From NCBI GenBank assembly GCA_910578425.1, contig CAJTQX010000035.1:1-29875 (forward strand): a stretch of 29,875 nt of DNA, in the 5' to 3' direction. Position 1 is the stretch's first letter. Every line of letters starts with the position of its first letter. Of this stretch, positions 13,413 through 21,265 are shown one piece after another. Both the position numbers and the translations under genes were made by a program. The stretch comes from an uncultured Anaerotignum sp. Lineage in GTDB: Bacteria > Bacillota > Clostridia > Lachnospirales > Anaerotignaceae. The notes beneath the pieces are model-generated. The model was not told where the DNA came from. It did not search any database and saw only the letters and a program-made list of their open reading frames with translations.

Positions 13413-14819
13413 ATGGATACAAAACGGTATAAAAAAATAGGCACACTGCTCCTTGCGGGCGTGCTGGCAATGGGCACGACTGTTCCGGCATTTGCCGCAA
13501 AAAGCAAGAATGTTGTCGTTCAGCCGGAAAAGGCCCCCGATGAGCCGATGACGCTGGAGGAAATACAGAAAGAGGTGCAGCGGAGCAACCGCCTGAATAA
13601 AACGCTGGAACTGAATTTCAAAAAGGTGGAGGCGGGACTGCGCGCCGTTGACGATGGGCTGACGGATTTGACCGATATGCAAAATGACGCGGCGCATTCC
13701 AGAAGGGACGCAAGCAATGCTTCCGGACAGGGGCAGGGCGCGTTAGGGCAAATCACAGATAAAACAGGGCAGCTCGGGTCGCAGTTGGGCGGAGTTTTGG
13801 GCAAGCCGGGGGAAGTCCTGGGCGAAGGATTAGGCAATGCCTTTAACGGGCTTGCGCAGATTGAGAGCGGTCTGCTTTCCGCCGCATCCCGCACAGCGGG
13901 CGCGATGGAAACTATGGTAGACACCATTGCGGAACAGCAGAGGGATACCCTTGAGGACCAGCAAACCGACCTGAAAAATACACGCCTGGATCTGAAACAG
14001 ACACAGCAGGACTGGAAAGAGGAATCCCAGCTTGTAACGCAGCTGCTTGTCACGAAAACAGTGCAGGTAGAAGCGGGCATTGCCCTGCTTGCGGAAAAGC
14101 AGGAGCTTTTGGAGCGCGTCTGTGAAATTGAAGGGAAAAAAGCGGAGCTGGGTTTTAGTACAAATGTTGACCTTGACGGGAAAAAGCTGGAGGTTGCACA
14201 GGGAGCAAAGGATTTGCAGGATGCGGCTGACGGCCTTACGCTTCTGAAACGCCAGCTGAACGACCTTATGGGGCGCGAACTGGACGAAACGCTCGTCATC
14301 GCGCCGCCTGAATTTACGCGGGATATCGAAACCGCGCCGGAATACAGTGAAGAACTTCTGAAACAGGCAGTAGACAAAAGCTATAAGCTGAAAACCATCC
14401 GGCGCAACAAACAGCAGGCGGAGGAAAAGACCAATAATAATTCCCTGTATGACGGGCAGATTCGCGCAAGTGAGCTGGATATGGATATCGCGGACGTTGC
14501 AATGCAAGATGAAAAAGCCACTATTGCCAACGACCTGAAAAAGAAGCTGGACGCCATTAACGCGGCGGCGGCGGCTTACCAGAACCAGAAAGACACATTG
14601 AAGAAGGCAAAAACAGAATGGGAACACCAGCAGGCTTCGGCAAAACTGGGCATCGTTTCCCCTGTGGAATTGCAGGCATTGCAGTTGCAGTATGAACAGA
14701 CGGAACTTGCGCTGATGGACGCGGCCTATGCATATGATATTGCATGGGGGGAGTATCAGATGATGATGGCAGGGACTTCCTCCGATATTTATAACACCTA
14801 TAAGGCACAGCTTGGATAA
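13413..14819 (+). CDS. TolC-like outer-membrane-factor family protein
   Basis: A 468-residue exported protein. A signal peptide with a cleavage site after VPAFA (about residue 29) is followed by long, charged, Gln/Glu/Lys-rich helices as in TolC (two repeats, each ending near NxxG/ELQALQLQYEQTELALMDAAYAYDIA). Residues about 100-145 are a Gly/Gln-rich insertion (GQGQGALGQ, GVLGKPGEVLGEGLG). In Gram-negative cells such proteins form the outer-membrane duct; for a presumed single-membrane Clostridium the role must differ, perhaps a cell-wall conduit or coiled-coil partner of the adaptor. It lies 18 bases after the second permease, with AGGAGG before ATG, and ends the operon. Confidence 0.8.
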   Translation: MDTKRYKKIGTLLLAGVLAMGTTVPAFAAKSKNVVVQPEKAPDEPMTLEEIQKEVQRSNRLNKTLELNFKKVEAGLRAVDDGLTDLTDMQNDAAHSRRDASNASGQGQGALGQITDKTGQLGSQLGGVLGKPGEVLGEGLGNAFNGLAQIESGLLSAASRTAGAMETMVDTIAEQQRDTLEDQQTDLKNTRLDLKQTQQDWKEESQLVTQLLVTKTVQVEAGIALLAEKQELLERVCEIEGKKAELGFSTNVDLDGKKLEVAQGAKDLQDAADGLTLLKRQLNDLMGRELDETLVIAPPEFTRDIETAPEYSEELLKQAVDKSYKLKTIRRNKQQAEEKTNNNSLYDGQIRASELDMDIADVAMQDEKATIANDLKKKLDAINAAAAAYQNQKDTLKKAKTEWEHQQASAKLGIVSPVELQALQLQYEQTELALMDAAYAYDIAWGEYQMMMAGTSSDIYNTYKAQLG

Positions 14820-14834
14820 TGCCCGCTGTTCCGG

Positions 14835-14878
14835 AAAACAGCCTCGGAAACGTTCAGAATGCTGAGGCTGTTTTAATA
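14835..14878 (+). terminator. Intrinsic terminator of the efflux operon
   Basis: Perfect 11-bp stem AAAACAGCCTC (14835-14845) with GAGGCTGTTTT (14864-14874), 18-base loop. The four T's are within the stem's right arm, followed by AATA. Confidence 0.8.
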
Positions 14879-14894
14879 TGGAAATTCTTGTCTT

Positions 14895-14910
14895 ATACTA
14901 TATATGGATT
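14895..14910 (+). promoter_or_regulatory. Possible NrdR box
   Basis: Bases 14895-14910 match about 12 of 16 positions of the NrdR repressor consensus (core CTATATATGG). It sits just upstream of the nrdD promoter. I do not see the second box normally found about three helical turns away. Confidence 0.3.
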
Positions 14911-14914
14911 TTTG

Positions 14915-14943
14915 TTGCCTTTTTGTACAAGATGTGGTAAGAT
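14915..14943 (+). promoter_or_regulatory. Sigma-A-like promoter of nrdDG
   Basis: TTGCCT (14915-14920), 17-base spacer, TAAGAT (14938-14943). The expected start point is near 14950, directly before the leader hairpin. Confidence 0.55.
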
Positions 14944-14954
14944 ATAAGAACGTT

Positions 14955-14984
14955 GAATCCCGCTCGGCGGGATTCCATTTTTTC
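14955..14984 (+). terminator. Terminator-like hairpin in the nrdD leader (possible attenuator)
   Basis: Perfect 9-bp stem GAATCCCGC/GCGGGATTC around TCG (14955-14975), followed by CATTTTTTC. It has the form of an intrinsic terminator but lies between the promoter and the nrdD ribosome binding site. Confidence 0.65.
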
Positions 14985-15001
14985 TGGCAGGAGGGAATAC
15001 C

Positions 15002-17119
15002 ATGTATGTAATTAAAAAGGACAATACCCATGAGGCGTGGAATGTGCAGAAGGTCGTGGTCGCGGTCAATAAATCCGCTTACCGCGCGTTGGTCAAATTT
15101 ACGCCGGAGGAGCTGGATTTCATCTGCCAGTTCGTAGAAGAAAAGGCGCGCTCATTAGGCAAGGAGGGAATCCCCATCGCCGAGATGCACAACATCGTTG
15201 AGGGCGCGCTGGAGCGGGTGAAGCCGGAGGTTGCAAAAAGCTATCGCGATTACCGCAATTATAAGCAGGATTTTGTCAGGATGCTGGACGAGGTTTACAA
15301 AAAAAGCCAGTCTATCATGTATATTGGGGATAAGGAGAACAGCAATACTGACAGCGCGCTCGTTTCCACGAAACGCAGCCTTGTGTTTAACCAGTTGAAC
15401 AAGGAGCTTTACCAGAAATTTTTCATGACGACGGAGGAATTGCAGGCGTGCCGGGACGGGTATCTGTATATCCACGATATGTCCGCTCGGCGGGATACCA
15501 TGAACTGCTGTTTGTTTGACGTGAAATCTGTGCTGACAGGCGGCTTTGAGATGGGCAATCTCTGGTACAATGAGCCGAAAACACTGGAAGTGGCGTTCGA
15601 CGTTATCGGGGATATTGTGCTTTCAGCGGCAAGCCAGCAGTACGGCGGGTTTACGGTACCTTCTGTTGACCAGCTTTTGGAACCGTTTGCGGAGCGCAGC
15701 TATGAAAAATTTTACCGCCGTTATATTGATCTTGGTCTGACGCCGAAAGCAGCGGACAGAGAGGCCATGAAGGATATACGCAAGGACTTTGAACAGGGCT
15801 TCCAGGGGTGGGAATATAAATTCAATACGGTTGCGTCCAGCCGCGGAGATTATCCGTTTATTACAATGACGTTCGGCATTGGTACGGGGAAATTTGCGAG
15901 ACTGGCGGCAACGCTTATGCTGGAGGTCCGCCGAAAAGGGCAGGGCAAAAAGAACTGCAAAAAGCCTGTGCTTTTTCCGAAGCTGGTGTTTTTATACGAT
16001 GAAAAGCTGCATGGCCCCGGCGGCGAGCTGGAGGATGTTTTTGAGGCGGGGATTCTCTGCTCCTCCAAAACGATGTACCCTGACTGGCTTTCCCTTTCAG
16101 GCGAGGGTTATGTAGCGGAGATGTACCAGAAATATGGCGCGGTTGTCAGCCCTATGGGATGCAGGGCGTTCCTTTCGCCATGGTTCGAGCGGGGCGGCAT
16201 GGAGCCTGCCGATGAGGCGGACAGGCCCGTATTTGTCGGGCGGTTCAATATTGGCGTTGTCAGCCTGCACCTGCCGATGATTTACGCAAGGGCAAAGCAG
16301 GAGAGCCGGCCGTTCTATGAGGTTCTGGACTATTATCTGGAACTGATCCGGCAGCTGCATATCCGTACCTATGCCTATCTGGGGGAGATGCGTGCCTCTA
16401 CAAACCCGCTGGCTTATTGTGAGGGCGGTTTTTACGGCGGGCACCTGGGGATACATGACAAAATTAAGCCCCTCTTGAAAGCGGCAACGGCCTCTTTCGG
16501 CATTACCGCGCTGAATGAATTGCAGGAACTGCACAATGGAAAATCCCTTGTAGAAGACGGGCAGTTTGCCATTGACACCTTGCAGCACATCAATGATAAA
16601 ATAAACGAATACAAGCAGGCAGACGGCAACCTGTATGCCATTTACGGCACGCCCGCCGAAAGCCTCTGCGGCTTGCAGGTGACGCAGTTCCGCAAAAAAT
16701 ACGGCATTGTGGAAAATGTGTCCGACCGGCCGTATGTCAGCAACAGCTTTCACTGCCATGTGACGGAGGATATTTCGCCGATTGAAAAACAGGATTTGGA
16801 AAAACGCTTCTGGGATTTATCCAACGGCGGGAAAATACAGTATGTCAAATACCCGATTGATTATAATCTGAACGCGATACGCACGCTGGTTCGCCGGGCG
16901 ATGAAAATGGGCTTTTACGAAGGCGTGAATCTCTCCCTGGCCTACTGCGATGACTGCGGACATCAGGAGCTGGAAATGGACGTCTGCCCGAAATGCGGGA
17001 GCAGAAACCTGACGAAAATCGAGCGTATGAACGGCTACCTCTCATATTCGCGGGTAAAGGGCGATACACGGCTGAACGATGCAAAAATGGCGGAGATTGC
17101 GGAAAGGAAAAGTATGTGA
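15002..17119 (+). CDS. nrdD: Anaerobic ribonucleoside-triphosphate reductase
   Basis: A 705-residue glycyl-radical enzyme that makes dNTPs from NTPs without oxygen. An N-terminal ATP-cone (VIKKDNTHEAWNVQKVVVAV, about residues 3-95) provides allosteric control. The catalytic barrel carries typical segments (NCCLFDVKSVLTGGFEMGN, MGCRAFLSPW). Near the C terminus four cysteines bind zinc (Cys649, 652, 662, 665), and the radical glycine is Gly678 in RMNGYLS. GGAGGG precedes the ATG. The activase gene nrdG follows with a 1-base overlap (TGATG). The leader holds a terminator-like hairpin and possibly an NrdR box. Length is within the usual range for the Firmicute type. Confidence 0.97.
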   Translation: MYVIKKDNTHEAWNVQKVVVAVNKSAYRALVKFTPEELDFICQFVEEKARSLGKEGIPIAEMHNIVEGALERVKPEVAKSYRDYRNYKQDFVRMLDEVYKKSQSIMYIGDKENSNTDSALVSTKRSLVFNQLNKELYQKFFMTTEELQACRDGYLYIHDMSARRDTMNCCLFDVKSVLTGGFEMGNLWYNEPKTLEVAFDVIGDIVLSAASQQYGGFTVPSVDQLLEPFAERSYEKFYRRYIDLGLTPKAADREAMKDIRKDFEQGFQGWEYKFNTVASSRGDYPFITMTFGIGTGKFARLAATLMLEVRRKGQGKKNCKKPVLFPKLVFLYDEKLHGPGGELEDVFEAGILCSSKTMYPDWLSLSGEGYVAEMYQKYGAVVSPMGCRAFLSPWFERGGMEPADEADRPVFVGRFNIGVVSLHLPMIYARAKQESRPFYEVLDYYLELIRQLHIRTYAYLGEMRASTNPLAYCEGGFYGGHLGIHDKIKPLLKAATASFGITALNELQELHNGKSLVEDGQFAIDTLQHINDKINEYKQADGNLYAIYGTPAESLCGLQVTQFRKKYGIVENVSDRPYVSNSFHCHVTEDISPIEKQDLEKRFWDLSNGGKIQYVKYPIDYNLNAIRTLVRRAMKMGFYEGVNLSLAYCDDCGHQELEMDVCPKCGSRNLTKIERMNGYLSYSRVKGDTRLNDAKMAEIAERKSM

Positions 17120-17613
17120 TGCGGTACCATAATATTACAACGGACGATATGCTCAATGGCGAAGGGCTGCGGACAGTGCTCTGGACTGCGGGCTGCGGGC
17201 ACCAGTGCAAAGGCTGCCAGAACCCTGTGACATGGGACCCGGAGGGCGGACTGCCGTTTGACGAAGCCGCGGAGGAGGAGCTTTTTGCAAAGCTGGGAAA
17301 GGATTATATCAGCGGACTGACGTTCAGCGGCGGCGATCCGCTTTTTCCCGCCAGCCGCGCGGAAGTGGAACGGCTGGCGGAAAAGGCGAAACGGCTCTTT
17401 CCGGAAAAGAATATCTGGCTTTATACGGGCTACCGTTGGGAGGAAATCAGCGCGCTGCCGCTGATGGCGCATATTGACGTGCTGGTGGACGGGAAATTTA
17501 TGGAAGATTTGAAGGACAGCAAACTGCACTGGAAGGGCAGCTTCAACCAGAGAATCATAGACGTGCAGAAATCCCTGAAAAACAGTGCTCTTTATTTTTA
17601 CACAGCAGAATAA
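17119..17613 (+). CDS. nrdG: Anaerobic ribonucleotide reductase activating protein (radical SAM)
   Basis: A 164-residue radical SAM activase that generates the glycyl radical on NrdD using S-adenosylmethionine and a [4Fe-4S] cluster. The cluster motif is CGHQCKGC (Cx3Cx2C), followed by the SAM-binding GGDP segment in TFSGGDPLFP. The frame is open upstream to 16993, within nrdD, but the ATG at 17119 overlapping the nrdD stop gives the normal N terminus (MRYHNITTDDMLNGEGLR). The AGGAAA just before serves as ribosome binding site with help from coupling. Only a weak hairpin follows the gene. Confidence 0.96.
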   Translation: MRYHNITTDDMLNGEGLRTVLWTAGCGHQCKGCQNPVTWDPEGGLPFDEAAEEELFAKLGKDYISGLTFSGGDPLFPASRAEVERLAEKAKRLFPEKNIWLYTGYRWEEISALPLMAHIDVLVDGKFMEDLKDSKLHWKGSFNQRIIDVQKSLKNSALYFYTAE

Positions 17614-17725
17614 AGCGTTGTATGGAGCGGAAACGGGAAACTTCCGGCGGACCGTATGATTTTGTATCCGAAAAGGCACACTGTATAATGGGCGACGCCA
17701 CAAGAAAATTTCATTTTTTGAAATG

Positions 17726-17745
17726 CCTGAATCATCAGGATTTTT
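17726..17745 (+). terminator. Weak terminator candidate after nrdG
   Basis: CCTGA (17726-17730) / TCAGG (17735-17739) around ATCA, then ATTTTT. Only 5 bp, so uncertain. The remainder of 17614-17806 is AT-rich with no gene seen. Confidence 0.4.
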
Positions 17746-17806
17746 CGGAATGAATTCCATTTTGGAAGAAATTTTCTCAGGCCGCCCTGGAAAAAGAAAA
17801 TTTTTC

Positions 17807-17835
17807 TTGCTTATCCCGGAACAGTGTGTTATACT
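17807..17835 (+). promoter_or_regulatory. Sigma-A promoter of the riboswitch/ATPase unit
   Basis: TTGCTT (17807-17812), 17-base spacer, TATACT (17830-17835). Start point near 17842, immediately before the aptamer. Confidence 0.7.
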
Positions 17836-17845
17836 CTATACCAAT

Positions 17846-17994
17846 AAAAGGGAGTAGCTTGGCGCGGTTCGCGCTCCCGGCGTTCGTCATCACGGTTATT
17901 GCCCGGACGCCGCCCTTCAAAAGCCTTTTGGCTGTTCGAGGAAAGCAAGACTTTTATTGCACAATATTATTTTTGTGCAATGGAAGTCTTTTTT
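17846..17994 (+). ncRNA. yybP-ykoY (manganese) riboswitch with terminator platform
   Basis: The leader contains the family's conserved pieces in order: AAAAGGGAGTAGC (17846-17858), CGTCATCACGG in the middle, and GCAAGACTTTT closing P1 (AAAAG 17846-17850 with CTTTT 17951-17955). The expression platform is a long terminator: AAGACTT (17947-17953) and TTGCACAA pair with TTGTGCAA (17973-17980) and AAGTCTT (17984-17990), then T's. The terminator's left arm includes the 3' strand of P1, so folding of one excludes the other. Known members sense Mn2+ and switch genes on; the downstream P-type ATPase is a classic target. Recognised from motif knowledge, not a covariance search. Confidence 0.88.
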
Positions 17995-18023
17995 CGTTGC
18001 ACAGAAGAAGGAGGAGAAAGAAA

Positions 18024-20633
18024 ATGGAAAAACTTTGGACGAAGAAAAAAGAGGAGCTTTTTGCCCTGCTGGAAAGCAGCGGACAGGGGCTGGGCGGCAG
18101 TGAAGCGGCGGCGCGGCTGCAAAAATACGGTGAAAACAGGCTGAAGGAAGGAGAGCGGAAGGGGCTTCTGCGGGTATTCGCGGAGCAGTTCGCGGATTTG
18201 CTTGTCGTAATATTGCTTGTGGCGGCGATTATTTCCGCCGCAACGGGCGGCTGGGAAGGTACGGTTGTTATCATCGCGGTGCTGATATTGAATGCCATAC
18301 TGGGTACTGTGCAGCATTTCAAGGCGCAGAAATCTCTGGACAGCCTGAAAGCAATGTCCGCGCCGCACGCAAGAGTCATACGGGATGGGGAAAAGCTGGA
18401 AATCTCTTCCGCAATGCTTGTGCCGGGGGATATTCTCCTGCTGGAGGCAGGGGACGTTGCCGCGGCAGACGGGCGGATACTGGAAAACCATTCTTTGCAG
18501 GTCAACGAAAGCGCGCTGACAGGGGAATCGGAAAACGTCAACAAAAGGGATGGGGAGATTTCGGAGGAAGAGCTGCCTTTGGGCGACAGGCTGAATATGG
18601 TTTACAGCGGCTCTCTGGTTTCTTATGGGCGCGCCGTTGTGCTGGTGACGGCAACAGGCATGGATACGGAAATGGGGAAAATTGCGCATTTAATGGAATC
18701 CGCACAGGAAAAGGCAACACCCCTCCAGCGCAGTCTGGATGATTTTTCAAAAAAGCTTTCCATTGTCATTCTGGCGGTCTGTGCGGTGGTGTTCGCGCTG
18801 GGCGTTTGGCGCGGCATGGGCATTGGCGGCGCGCTGATGTTTGCCGTCGCGTTGGCTGTGGCGGCAATTCCGGAGGCACTCAGCTCTATCGTGACGATCG
18901 GGCTGGCAATTGGCACGCAGAAAATGGCGAAGGAAAACGCTATCATCAAAAACCTGCGGGCTGTGGAAAGTCTGGGCTGTGTTTCGGTTATCTGCTCCGA
19001 TAAAACAGGCACGTTGACACAGAACCGCATGACAGTGCAGAAAGCGTTTGCGGACGGGCGTGAATGGGACGCGGGCGAAGCGGGAACGGCGGGCTCCGGT
19101 ATCCTGCGGGAGGTGATAACGGCGGGCGCGCTCTGCAACGATGGTTCATTGCGGGGCGAAACACAGATTGGCGACCCGACGGAAACTGCATTGCTGACAT
19201 TCTGCCGCCAAAGCGGAGGAAACGAGGAGGAACTCCGCAAGGTACACCCGAGGATGGGGGAACTGCCTTTTGATTCAGACAGAAAGCTGATGTCCACACT
19301 GCACGAAATCGGCGGGAGGACGCTGCTTTTGACAAAGGGCGCGCCGGACGTATTGCTGGGACGATGCGGAAGGATAAAAACGGAAGCGGGGACAGCCGAA
19401 ATGACAGACGCTTTGCGGGAGGAAATACAGCGGCAGAACAGCGCGTTTTCCTCGCAGGGCCTGCGTGTGCTTGCGTTTGCAGAAAAGGAATGGGGAGGCG
19501 GCACGCTTTCTTTGGAGGCGGAAAACGGTTTGACGTTCCTTGGGCTGATTGCCATGATGGACCCGCCGAGGGAGGAATCAGCGGCGGCTGTGGCGGACTG
19601 CATACGCGCCGGCATACGTCCGGTGATGATTACGGGCGACCACAAGGTAACGGCTTCGGCGATTGCCAGACAGATTGGAATCCTGCAAGAAAGCGGCAGG
19701 GCTGTCGAGGGGACGGAACTGGAACGCATGAGCGACGAAGAACTGCGGGAGCAGGTGGAAGAAATTTCTGTTTATGCGCGCGTTTCGCCGGAGCATAAAA
19801 TCCGCATTGTGCGGGCATGGCAGGAAAACGGGCATATCGCGGCAATGACGGGCGATGGCGTGAACGACGCGCCCGCTCTGAAGCAGGCGGATATCGGCAT
19901 TGCGATGGGCATTACGGGAACGGAGGTTTCCAAAGATGCGGCGGCGATGATACTGACGGACGATAACTTTGCTACCATCGTACAGGCGGTCGGGAACGGG
20001 CGGAACGTATACCGGAATATTAAAAATTCCATATTGTTTTTGCTTTCCGGCAATTTGGCAGGGATACTGGTGGTATTGTTTACTTCCCTTTTCGGGCTTC
20101 CTCTGCCGTTTACGGCAGTACAGCTTCTGTTTATCAACCTGCTGACGGACAGTCTGCCTGCTCTTGCGGTGAATATGGAAAAACCTACCGGCGATCTGCT
20201 CGATGAAAAGCCCCGTGATGCTTCGGAAGGGATTCTGACAGGGGATTTCCTGCGGAGGCTGGGCGCGCAGGGCGGCATGATTGCGGCGGCAACAATGGCT
20301 GGTTTCTGTTCCGGCTTGCGGGTAAGCGGCGAAATGGCTTGTACAATGGCGTTTGCAACGCTCTGCATGGCGCGGCTGTTTCATGGGTTCAACTGCAGGG
20401 GAAGCCGCTCTGTGTTCCGCCTGCCGGACAACCCTTACAGTGTTGGGGCGTTTGCGGTCGGCGTGCTGTTCCTGATGGCTGTTCTCCTGATTCCGGGGCT
20501 GCATGGATTGTTTGACGTCAGCGATGCGCTGACAGGCGCGGATATTTGGAAAGTTATCGGGCTTGCGTTCCTGCCGACGGCGGCGGTGCAGATTTCACGG
20601 GTTCTGCGGGAAGGAAAACGGAAAGAGGTTTGA
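18024..20633 (+). CDS. P-type cation-transporting ATPase (Ca2+/Mn2+ type, P2)
   Basis: An 869-residue membrane pump. In order: N-terminal cation-ATPase domain, first membrane pair (about residues 57-98), actuator domain with ALTGES (164-169), membrane helices M3-M4 with the ion-site sequence AIPEAL (281-286), phosphorylation motif DKTGTLT (Asp326), nucleotide-binding KGAPD, hinge TGDGVNDAPALKQADIGIAMG, split here by function rather than sequence, and six C-terminal helices. It resembles SERCA-like bacterial Ca2+ ATPases and the riboswitch-controlled Mn2+ exporters. The Mn2+-sensing leader argues for Mn2+ export. The frame is open from 17826, but that part is the riboswitch; GGAGGAG before the ATG at 18024 and the family N terminus set the start. 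Confidence 0.94.
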   Translation: MEKLWTKKKEELFALLESSGQGLGGSEAAARLQKYGENRLKEGERKGLLRVFAEQFADLLVVILLVAAIISAATGGWEGTVVIIAVLILNAILGTVQHFKAQKSLDSLKAMSAPHARVIRDGEKLEISSAMLVPGDILLLEAGDVAAADGRILENHSLQVNESALTGESENVNKRDGEISEEELPLGDRLNMVYSGSLVSYGRAVVLVTATGMDTEMGKIAHLMESAQEKATPLQRSLDDFSKKLSIVILAVCAVVFALGVWRGMGIGGALMFAVALAVAAIPEALSSIVTIGLAIGTQKMAKENAIIKNLRAVESLGCVSVICSDKTGTLTQNRMTVQKAFADGREWDAGEAGTAGSGILREVITAGALCNDGSLRGETQIGDPTETALLTFCRQSGGNEEELRKVHPRMGELPFDSDRKLMSTLHEIGGRTLLLTKGAPDVLLGRCGRIKTEAGTAEMTDALREEIQRQNSAFSSQGLRVLAFAEKEWGGGTLSLEAENGLTFLGLIAMMDPPREESAAAVADCIRAGIRPVMITGDHKVTASAIARQIGILQESGRAVEGTELERMSDEELREQVEEISVYARVSPEHKIRIVRAWQENGHIAAMTGDGVNDAPALKQADIGIAMGITGTEVSKDAAAMILTDDNFATIVQAVGNGRNVYRNIKNSILFLLSGNLAGILVVLFTSLFGLPLPFTAVQLLFINLLTDSLPALAVNMEKPTGDLLDEKPRDASEGILTGDFLRRLGAQGGMIAAATMAGFCSGLRVSGEMACTMAFATLCMARLFHGFNCRGSRSVFRLPDNPYSVGAFAVGVLFLMAVLLIPGLHGLFDVSDALTGADIWKVIGLAFLPTAAVQISRVLREGKRKEV

Positions 20634-20717
20634 CAGACGGAAAGGGGTTATATTTTGGGACAAAGAAATAAGTGAAAGAAGCGGTAAAAAGCAATACGCT
20701 GGGGCTGTTTTTTGTGA

Positions 20718-20751
20718 TAGGGAATTTTTTGAGAATTTTAAAAATTCCCTA
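20718..20751. repeat. 12-bp perfect inverted repeat abutting a promoter
   Basis: TAGGGAATTTTT (20718-20729) and AAAAATTCCCTA (20740-20751) are perfect inverted copies around 10 bases. The right arm ends where the TTGACA -35 begins. No T-run follows, so it may be a regulatory site rather than a terminator of the ATPase gene. Confidence 0.5.
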
Positions 20752-20780
20752 TTGACAGCCTCAAGGAGATATGATATATT
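20752..20780 (+). promoter_or_regulatory. Strong sigma-A promoter
   Basis: Perfect TTGACA (20752-20757), 17-base spacer, TATATT (20775-20780). It drives the small membrane protein at 20903. Confidence 0.8.
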
Positions 20781-20790
20781 AGTAGCATAA

Positions 20791-20869
20791 ATAGTGTATA
20801 TACACTATAAGTGTGCCATCTATGCATAACATAGATGGCGAAAAATAAAATCTAAAAGTGCATATACAC
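20791..20869. promoter_or_regulatory. Palindromic operator pair and leader hairpin
   Basis: ATAGTGTATATACACTAT (20791-20808) is a perfect 18-base palindrome right at the expected transcription start. Its core GTGTATATACAC recurs with one change as GTGCATATACAC at 20858-20869. Between them GCCATCTATG/CATAGATGGC forms a 10-bp hairpin with a CATAA loop (20815-20839). GTGTA/TACAC dyads are typical of GntR/YtrA-type repressors, but no such regulator is encoded in the window. Confidence 0.65.
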
Positions 20870-20902
20870 GAAAATTCATTCTGTTTTTAAGGAGGTATTA
20901 CT

Positions 20903-21163
20903 ATGAAAAACGACAGACTTTTTAGAAACAGCATTATAATTGCAGATTTGGCACTTTTTGCAATCCTTTGCATAACTGCTGCCTATGGCACGACAACAGG
21001 GGCAGGGCAGTTCGTTGTTTCCGCAGGAATCCTGCTGACATCAGCGGTATTTGAGATTCTCTGCTATCTCAGCCTGTGCTGGGCGGAGCAGGCTGAAAAA
21101 GACACACCGGCAAAACCGGATAAATGGGCAGGAACGTCCTGCCTGATATCAGCAATGGCATGA
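20903..21163 (+). CDS. Small two-helix membrane protein
   Basis: An 86-residue protein that I do not recognise. It has two hydrophobic segments (IIIADLALFAILCITAAYG, about residues 11-29, and FVVSAGILLTSAVFEILCYLSL, about 37-58, given in part) and a polar tail with KDTPAKPDKW. It begins with a very good ribosome binding site (AAGGAGGT, six bases before ATG), a strong promoter with a palindromic operator, and is followed by an intrinsic terminator, so it is a self-contained, tightly regulated unit. The leader resembles those of YtrA-controlled ABC transporter operons, but no transporter is present; it could be the remnant of such an operon or an independent stress-induced peptide. Confidence 0.75.
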   Translation: MKNDRLFRNSIIIADLALFAILCITAAYGTTTGAGQFVVSAGILLTSAVFEILCYLSLCWAEQAEKDTPAKPDKWAGTSCLISAMA

Positions 21164-21197
21164 TTCTTCTTTGTAAACTTCTCCTGATTTTTGATAT

Positions 21198-21246
21198 GCA
21201 CCTTGCCCCTCCCTCAAATACATATTGGGCAGGGTGCTCTTTTTTG
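21198..21246 (+). terminator. Intrinsic terminator after the small membrane protein
   Basis: GCACCTTGCCC (21198-21208) pairs with GGGCAGGGTGC (21227-21237), 11 bp with one G-U, followed by TCTTTTTT. It might also slow transcription of the converging pmbA operon. Confidence 0.88.
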
Positions 21247-21265
21247 AGAGGAGCTGATTAAAATT

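Noticed and set aside
13520..14377. 285-residue minus-strand frame opposite the TolC-like gene
   Set aside because: Ser-rich shadow of a GC-biased coding frame; the plus strand has the signal peptide, ribosome binding site and operon context.
17826..18023. Upstream extension of the P-type ATPase frame
   Set aside because: This sequence is the promoter and yybP-ykoY riboswitch; the gene has a strong ribosome binding site at the ATG at 18024.
18623..19729. 368-residue minus-strand frame opposite the P-type ATPase
   Set aside because: Shadow of the ATPase frame, Ser/Pro-rich, without a domain or start signal.
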